This document shows, in pieces, positions 56,901 through 64,000 of a stretch of DNA of 64,000 nt. The position numbers and the translations under genes were made by a program. Position 1 is the first letter of the stretch, and the number at the start of each line of letters is the position of its first letter. This DNA comes from Patagioenas fasciata (taxonomy: Eukaryota; Chordata; Aves; Columbiformes; Columbidae). Location of the stretch: positions 117,152,501 to 117,216,500 of the forward strand of contig NC_092520.1 in assembly GCF_037038585.1 (NCBI RefSeq), written 5' to 3'. Under the pieces are notes generated by a model, which made no database searches, was not told the origin of the DNA, and saw only the letters and a list, made by a program, of their open reading frames with translations.

Positions 56901-59900
56901 ATTTCATGTGCAAAATGATGGGTCTGAAAACAAAAATACGTTAGAGACTTGGAGAATATTTAGCTCAATAGGAACTGCAGTCACTTCAGGGAACTCTAAA
57001 GATAAATTAGAATGGAAATAAAATAGTCAAGCTTCTTTACCGAATGAACAGACTGAAAAAAAATTTATTTTCCATATACAAAATTGGCCTTATTTTTGGA
57101 TCAGCTTCCATAATAGAAACAGCTGGAAGTATACTGATGAAAATGAGAATGAAATAAATTTTAGTGGGGAAAAACAGCTTTGTTCCTTCAGGGTTTTTCA
57201 TTTGGTCTGGGTTTTGTGTGTATGTGGTTTTTTTGTGGATTTGGTTTGATTTTTTTTTTTTTTTAAACCTGGATGAAGTTATGAGGAGATTTAGCTATTC
57301 AGAAGATATTATCTCAGAGTTATTTCTGTTAGCACTGCTTTGGGCTAATATACTATTTCTTGGCATCACTTCTTGCCTTTCTTCTGGGAGTATCCTGGTG
57401 TTTACATAGAAATAAGATGATTGTAATAGTGATTTTTGTTGGGTGGTCCACAATGATTCATAACAGATAATTTAAGAAAGTGCTTATAAGCTCCTGCCTC
57501 ACACCACAGAAAAGTCCTTATCTGCAAATGAGAAAATGCTAAGCTAAGAAAGCCAGCCTTCCAGATTGATATACAGTTTGTGTCATGAAAGGATCTGTTT
57601 TAATTATGTTTATCCTAACTGCTCAAACACAACGAACTATACTAAGATCAGGACTTTTGCTGGCACTGCCAGCCTTATTTGGGAAGCAATTCCCTCATCC
57701 CCACCCAACACATGAAGCTGTGCCAGTAAAAATCCAAAGTGTAGACCTGACCTCAAGAGCTAAGAGTAGATTTCTCTGTAGCAGCCAGACAGGGGAGAAT
57801 AAAGTCCATAAAGCCAAGCATCAAAACATAGTAGCTTAAATTTAAAAGTTACTAGATTTGTTTTTACAGGCATGATTCTTTCAGGTAGGACATTTGCTTT
57901 CACTAATCCCAATACTTTCTATGAGCATTTTAAATATAGTATGTGGAAAGCTGGTGATACAAAATCCTTGTTAGCCCACTTGCTCAACTGTAGAGACTGT
58001 TATAGTTGCTGTTGGCTACAGAGATACTGGGCCATCTTTTAGTAGGCTCCCTTGAATATAAGACACCTCGTGCTGAAGCATCACAGAGCTGAGGTCATCT
58101 TACCCCACCAAGGCAGTCCCCAGCAAAGTGGTGTCCTCAGGCACATGTGAATTTAATGTTTGCAGACTTTTCGTATTAGTTTTCTGAAAATGTGACCAAA
58201 ATATACAGCAATGCATCTTTTGCCTATGGTTGAATTTGGGATCTAAATGTTAAATGGATTCATCACCCTTTAGCTGGTTGCTCACAAAGGTTTGAGGTCC
58301 CACAAGTTTTGAGGAGCATTTATGAGGAACAAGGCTGGATTCTGCAGGTCGATGTTGCCTATTCATCATTAGTGACTGTGGTTAGAAGTTTTCTGACAAA
58401 AGGCTACTATGGCATCAGTTTGCAATTTAATCTCCATAAGTAGGCTCAGTCCTGCACCAGATCCATAGGAACACAGCTTGTGGTCGTTAAATTGATGGTA
58501 CACATTTAAATAAGACAGAATGAATATTGCTAAATAAGAGCCAGCTGATGCAGCATATGAAGTTAAATTCTCAGGTATTCAATACGTGTAGTCTAGTATT
58601 AAAGATGAAGATGAGATCCAAGAGAAAATGCATTTATATGTGTACATACATGTGTGTGAACATGTATCTTAAGTGCATATATGCATATGTGTGTTAGATA
58701 AATCCTTTTGCCATTAATATGATTAAATTAATGGGCTTTGAGTGCGTTGCTAGCAGTCATATGATTGGGATGAGATTAGCCGTGTTACAAATAAATTAAA
58801 AGCAGCTAACTTAGAAATGTCATCTAGATAGAAAGGGAAAATAAATTGATTTTACATTATTTAAAATTAAGAACAGAAATTATTTCTTCAGTGTAATTAA
58901 ATAAGAATTGTTTTATGAATACAATGAGATTAAAACATTATGAAGCTGGCAGAAACTGAGGAAGGAGTAGATGACTCACAAACAAAAATAAAAATTTTCT
59001 AAGAAGGAATAATATGATACTGAGTTTGCTCGTGGGATCCATTTTATATTCTTTTTAACTTAAATGGTAAGTTATTCTTTGTACAGATCATTTCTGATTA
59101 TTATACAATCATGAGACATATTTTCCATGTAACAAGAAAACATGACGTATTCTCCCAGGTATGGGATTCAAAACATACCCATTTAGTGGTCCAACTTTAT
59201 TCAGGAAACAATTATGTTTGTTTAAAGGAGATTACTCATGTAAGAAATGTTGTGGGAGAACGTGAAGGTTTACACTCCAGAGTGGACACTTCGGACAAAG
59301 TCTTGATGAGCAGGTACAATTTCTTCTGTGTAATACCCTCATGATCCATATTTCCTGATGAGGTTACTGTAGCTTCTTTTTCCATCATGGCCCTTCCGTT
59401 CTATAAACAACAATTGCCATTGCAACTCCTTGATGTTGGGGTGGAAAATGAGTATGCTTTAAAATCTGTAATTAAGATGTAAGTTCCAGTCTATAGACCG
59501 CAGCATATGGACCTGATTATTGGCTTCATGTTTATTTCTAGGCTGCTTCTGTTTATAGTTAGAATTCAAGGGAAATGAAAAGGTCTCTCTCACTTATTCA
59601 CACAAGAACGCATTTAAATAATTACCAGCAAATAAGATGCACTAATAAAGCAAGAGTGACAATAGTGCTTTATGTCTGTGCAGCATTGTCTCATCAAACA
59701 TGAAAGAAAATTTTCTAGTTTGATGATGTTTGCTTTGCTGTGGACAAACAATAGCTGTTCAAAGGTAGCTGCCGATCTTTATGATGTGATATGTCCTACA
59801 TACATAAAACAAAACATACGGAATTTTCTATATTTTGCTTCAGAGTGAGTACAGAAGAAGCTGGTGTGTGCTGTAAAACTGCAGGCAGAGCAATGGAGTT

Positions 59901-60023
59901 GTAGTGTCTGATGAAGCAACACTATATGTCTGCACCTCTTACTGAAACTGAGGTTTTCAGCTTTGTGTCGCCAGGAAGCAGAGCTTAGGCCACAGCGTGG
60001 GCTGTTCAGCCAAAGCTTCTCTC

Positions 60024-60048
60024 TGTCCTGTCCTGTCCTGTCCTGTCC
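60024..60048 (+). repeat. (TGTCC)5 microsatellite
   Basis: Five perfect five-base units. Confidence 0.93.
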
Positions 60049-60544
60049 CTGTGTGGTTTGTGAAGCTGTCAGCCCTTCGCAGCCATTTGGTTTGAGGGCA
60101 TTGGGCTTAATGATGGTCACATTACATAAGAACTATACACATAGATAGGCTCAAATAAGTGACCTATATGAGTGTTCCTACTGAAACCGTGTAGTGTGGC
60201 ACAAGCAACAGTTGTGATGGGCTCTCTGGGTGACCATTCACCGTGCAAGTACCAACTGCTTGATCCACGCTTTCCCTAGCTGGGAGCTCAGAGAGAATGG
60301 GAGCTGGAGATAATGTGGGAGGTCAGGGAGGTACCAGGGTTTTTCTGTTGCTTGTGGAGTGTCTTTTGATGTTCCTCCTCCCACCTTTATCCCAAGCACA
60401 CTGGTAAAATCCACGCAAAATACTTTTAGCTCTTCAGTAAGGGTAGTACAGATATCAGTAGTGCTGTTCTGTAATCAACGCTGAGTTGAATTTGTCTCAG
60501 AAATTCTAGAGTGTAACTAGTCCTGTGTCCCCTGAATTAGAACC

Positions 60545-60775
60545 ATTGAATCACAGAATAGTTTGGGTTGGAAGGGACCTTCAAAGGTCATCTAGCCCAA
60601 ACCCCCTGCAATGAGCAGGGACATCTACAACTAGATCAGGTTGCTCAGAGCCCCGTCCAGCCTGGCCTGGAATGTCTCCAGGAATGAGACATCTACCACC
60701 TCTCTGGGCAACCTGGGCCAGTGTTTCACCACCCTCAATGTAAAAAAAGGTCTTCCTTGTGTCTAGCCTGAACCA
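60545..60775 (-). mobile_element. CR1 LINE 3' fragment
   Basis: Contains 'gaatcacagaatagtttggg', 'ggaagggaccttcaaaggtc' and 'gcaatgagcagggacatcta' in the order of a reversed CR1 3' end. Better preserved than the copy at 3675, so probably younger. Confidence 0.9.
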
Positions 60776-61099
60776 CAAGGTTTCCTTTGTTGCCTTGGTC
60801 AATTCACAGCAGCCCATCAGCATAATTATTTAAATGGCTTCCAAGGGATTAGTAATACTGCCAAGTTGAAGTTGATGATCAGAGGCTTTCCTACACGTTC
60901 TTTCCTTTGCATGTTTAAGATGCAAGACAGCAAAGAAGCGAGGCCTGTGTCTTTCCATTTCATCCCATTAAGAATGTGTTTTCTGGACAAGAATCATGCT
61001 GGAAAGAGTTGCTAAATGAGAAAAGCAAATAGGCTCCCTTTGCAGAGTTGAAGAAGCCTCTGTAGATGCTGCCAGAGACCACGGAGAAGCCTCTCTGAA

Positions 61100-61178
61100 T
61101 GACCCTGTGCAAAGGGGGATTGGACTAGATGATCTTTCAAGGTCCCTTCCAATCCCTAACATTCTGTGATTCTGTGAT
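61100..61178 (+). mobile_element. CR1 LINE 3' tail, plus strand
   Basis: 'attggactagatgatctttc', 'aaggtcccttccaatcccta' and two 'gattctgtgat'-type units: the last 80 or so bases of a CR1, opposite to the copy 320 bases upstream. Confidence 0.85.
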
Positions 61179-61995
61179 GGAGCATCAGTTGGTATGTAAA
61201 CTTCAAAAGCAGGAGAGTCAGAAGAGGATCTGGCAGCTTAGCCTTTGGAGGGAACAGAAATCAAGAGTCTTAACGTGTAGAATGCTCTGCAAATCTCGGT
61301 TGGATTTCTGAACAAAGAGCCAGCCTTCTTTTTGTTACTGTTATGTTCGGGCAACAAAATGGTCTGTGAGATCTTTGTGAATTGAAATATCTGGCTCATA
61401 TCTCAATTTCTGTTCCTTGCAGATGCTAACCTGCAAGGCAGAGCTGCAGTTTTGATGTAAGATAGATTGTGATCCAGGAGGCTTTGTTGCTGTTAACTCA
61501 GGACAGTTCCTGGTATGGAGTGTATGCCCCTGGTTCCTCCAATACTGATCTTATAAGATGTGGAACATAAGGATGGACTTGACTTTAATTTGTCTGCTAA
61601 TCTTAGTGCCCTCTCTGGAGTTTGTTTTCATTTAATCTGGAACATTGTTGCCCTTCGAAAATATGTTGCTGTGATTTAGCTTTTAAAATAAATTCCTCAG
61701 GAATTAGAAAATGCATTGATGACAGGAACAGCTTATACAGTGGAAGCGGGACTGTTATATTTTCGTAACCCATTCAAGCTCTTGCTTTCAATTGGGATGG
61801 CTTATTTGCTTTCATGAGATATTGTATTACAGAACCGATTTTAGATAGTTTCTCCCCCCACTGCCAAAAATAAGGAAGACTCTGATATTAGAAACTATCA
61901 AAGCAATCTGAACTTCGCTTCTTCTAACTATGAGGCAAAATGCCACAGAAAGACATCTTTTTATTGATGTATAATCTTGCAATAATTATGACATT

Positions 61996-61996
<1 letters not shown>

Positions 61997-62037
<41 letters not shown>
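61997..62037 (+). repeat. (GTT)n microsatellite, about 13 units
   Basis: Perfect trinucleotide run of about 41 bases, the longest pure microsatellite in the window; likely length-polymorphic. Confidence 0.95.
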
Positions 62038-64000
62038 ATTGTTATATTACCCTTAGTGAGATGGAAAGGGATTGACAATCACTGATGCAAATGAGTGAAA
62101 AACACATACTGAAAACAGGCAGTTTGGGCTCTGCTACCAGGTTTGCAATGTGGCAGGCAATGTTTGAAAAGTGAATCTGAGAAGCTGAGAAACCACACTT
62201 CTTGTCGGCTCTTCCTAAGCTCTGATGTTGCAATACCTCTGCTGTTGTTAGTATTTCAGCCAGTTCAGGTATGTCTATTTATCAAGCTGCAATCACACCC
62301 TTGTGTGGTAGCACTTACATGCCTACAGATGATAGCAGCTCTGATATTGGGAGAGAAATCATTTTGGTACCCAGACTGAGAGAATTAATTGGCTGATGTA
62401 TCCCTGCTGATACCGTGAGCGCTTCAGCACGTACACAGGGACCTCACACAGAGCGACAGCGAGGACTGGAGCTTGATGGAGCGGTATAAGAGCAAGAGGA
62501 CTGTGTTTTTTCTCTCTCCCATTCTGTCTTTTAACTCCAGTGAAAACTCCATTATTCACAGAACTAAGTCATATAGTGTCTGAAATCCAAACAAGTAATT
62601 TTCTCCTCATGAAGTGCCTACCTAATTAACCGAGAATACAATTAGTTTTGAGTCAACATCTTTGTAAACCTTAGCTGAACAGTGATACATGGCTTACAGG
62701 CTAGTAATAAATGCTATTCCTTTTACCTGCATAACATGCAACACTTGATGCAGTAGTTAATGAGTCTTAAACATCATCAATGTTTGTGCTACCTTTGTCA
62801 CTGACTAAACAGGATCTATCAGCTGGTCTTAATGACTGTGGATATGTGGATTATATCTGTATTGGGAACCTGAGGAGCATTTCTAAACAGTAAAGTCTGA
62901 GTGGGAGTCTCAGCTGATTTCCAGCTCCAACGTGAGAGAGTCCTCAGGTTGCACAGGTTCCCCACTACAGGTACGTATACAGGCATGCAGTCCAAATGGG
63001 ACCTGTGGTATGTTTCAAAAATGAGGTGTATGGCCCAAATGGGACATAGAATACATTTCAAACAGGTGTGTCATCTCGGTTACTGGGGGACTAGGAGCTA
63101 AACAGTATCTTACCACACCTTAAGTGCGCAGTGGAGACACAGCCAAAGCTAAATTACCACAGGTCAGCCGAGTCACAATAACCGGCATGGGACATTAGCA
63201 TGAACTTCAGTGGAATAAGTTTCTAATGAAGTTTCTTTCATTTGGGTTGGGCTAAAAACCACTCAGACAATTAGTTATTACAGCTCAACTTACATGAGAG
63301 ACTTCATGTAACCTGCCTAAGCTTGGAAATAAAAAAAGCCAGGAGTGTAGGAGAAAGTATGGAAGACTGCAGTAAGCAAGTAAGTTTCTGAAGCATATCA
63401 GATCTCACTTTCCTTGTGCAGTGTGGTCCTTAGTTACATTGCACTTCTGTTGTGATGTGTCCATCAAGGTAGTCCAACCAACTAACTAAAAGATAGCTGA
63501 ACATAGAGGAAATGCTAGATGTTAAGGGAAATTATATGATCTGAACTGGCCTTGGTGGCACAGTAGTTTCTAGAACATGTTGCAGATGCTTCCAGTTTAG
63601 ATAAGAATTAAAGCTCCATATAAAAAGGTGAATCATGCCATAGGCTTTCCTATCATAAGGACTTAGACCAGCTTTTCACCAGCATCACCAAGCCTTTCTC
63701 ATATCACGTCTTGCTTAGGACTGAGAAGTGGCTCCCATAAATGTCTCTTGAAACATACTGAATAATTTGATGATAAAATTCAATGGCTGTTGCCATAGGC
63801 TTGGAATAATTAATTTTGCTTTTCAAAGTGGATTAAATAGTTTCTGTGGTCATAAGACTCTGCCCAGACCCCACAGCAGCTTTCAGCAATGACTTCCCCA
63901 AAGCAGAACCTGAACTGGCTCTAAATTAGCACATGTATAAAGCAAGAAAGGTTAGGCTGACTATCATTGTATTTAAAATAATAGAACATATGGAAATCGG

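Larger units (their letters stand above)
53918..64000 (-). other. Upstream XG intron and flanking sequence
   Basis: About 10 kb with two CR1 fragments and two microsatellites and no CpG island. No signal-peptide exon is convincing; one weak candidate is at 58104-58146. XG's promoter and first exon may lie beyond the window. Open frames such as 57164-57409 or 59779-60120 match no known family. Confidence 0.55.

Noticed and set aside
56843-56923. An 81-base minus-strand segment with a strong acceptor (tttttgttttcag) and perfect gtaagt donor
   Set aside because: In the required phase 1 it contains TGA. It could be an untranslated exon, but nothing else supports that.
1-64000. CRISPR arrays, operons, toxin-antitoxin or phage modules
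   Set aside because: There is no regularly spaced repeat array, no dense collinear coding and no prokaryotic gene signatures; exon-intron structure is clear.

Overview
This is vertebrate genomic DNA, almost certainly from a bird. It has large introns with consensus GT-AG splice sites, an AT-rich background with one strong CpG island, and repeats dominated by CR1 LINE fragments with the avian-type 3' tail (a run close to 'ggaccttcaaaggtcatct' next to short 'gattctgtgattc' units). Nothing suggests a bacterial, phage or plasmid source, and there is no operon or CRISPR array.

Three genes can be followed exon by exon. (1) Positions 1-14185, plus strand: the last six coding exons of a membrane-type arylsulfatase of the ARSD/ARSL/ARSH/STS cluster. 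All exons join in frame to 431 residues and a stop; the N-terminal third, with the sulfatase Cys motif, lies before the window. (2) Positions 38256-23301, minus strand: a complete nine-exon glycogenin-2 gene (GYG2, 413 residues) starting inside a CpG island at about 38.1-39.3 kb. (3) Positions 53917-42649, minus strand: eight 3' exons of XG (Xg blood-group glycoprotein, CD99 family): small extracellular exons, one transmembrane exon and a tiny terminal exon with a poly(A) signal. Its signal-peptide exon is not securely found.

The order sulfatase-GYG2-XG, with the sulfatase convergent on GYG2 and GYG2/XG in tandem, is the human Xp22.33 order (CD99-XG-GYG2-ARSD) read backwards. In humans this neighbourhood spans the PAR1 boundary; in birds the block is expected on an autosome (chromosome 1 in chicken). 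The genes are not one pathway: the sulfatase is a secretory-pathway hydrolase, GYG2 primes glycogen in the cytosol, and XG is a surface glycoprotein.

The remainder is intron and intergenic sequence: several CR1 fragments, one long decayed CR1 (about 43.6-46.07 kb) inside the last XG intron, microsatellites, an inverted-repeat element near 2.1 kb, and a short GC-rich patch with two CTCF-like motifs near 10.1 kb. I did not find a previously undescribed system. The more interesting points are the repeated acidic mini-exons of XG, the phase-0 cassette exons of GYG2, and the CTCF-like pair.
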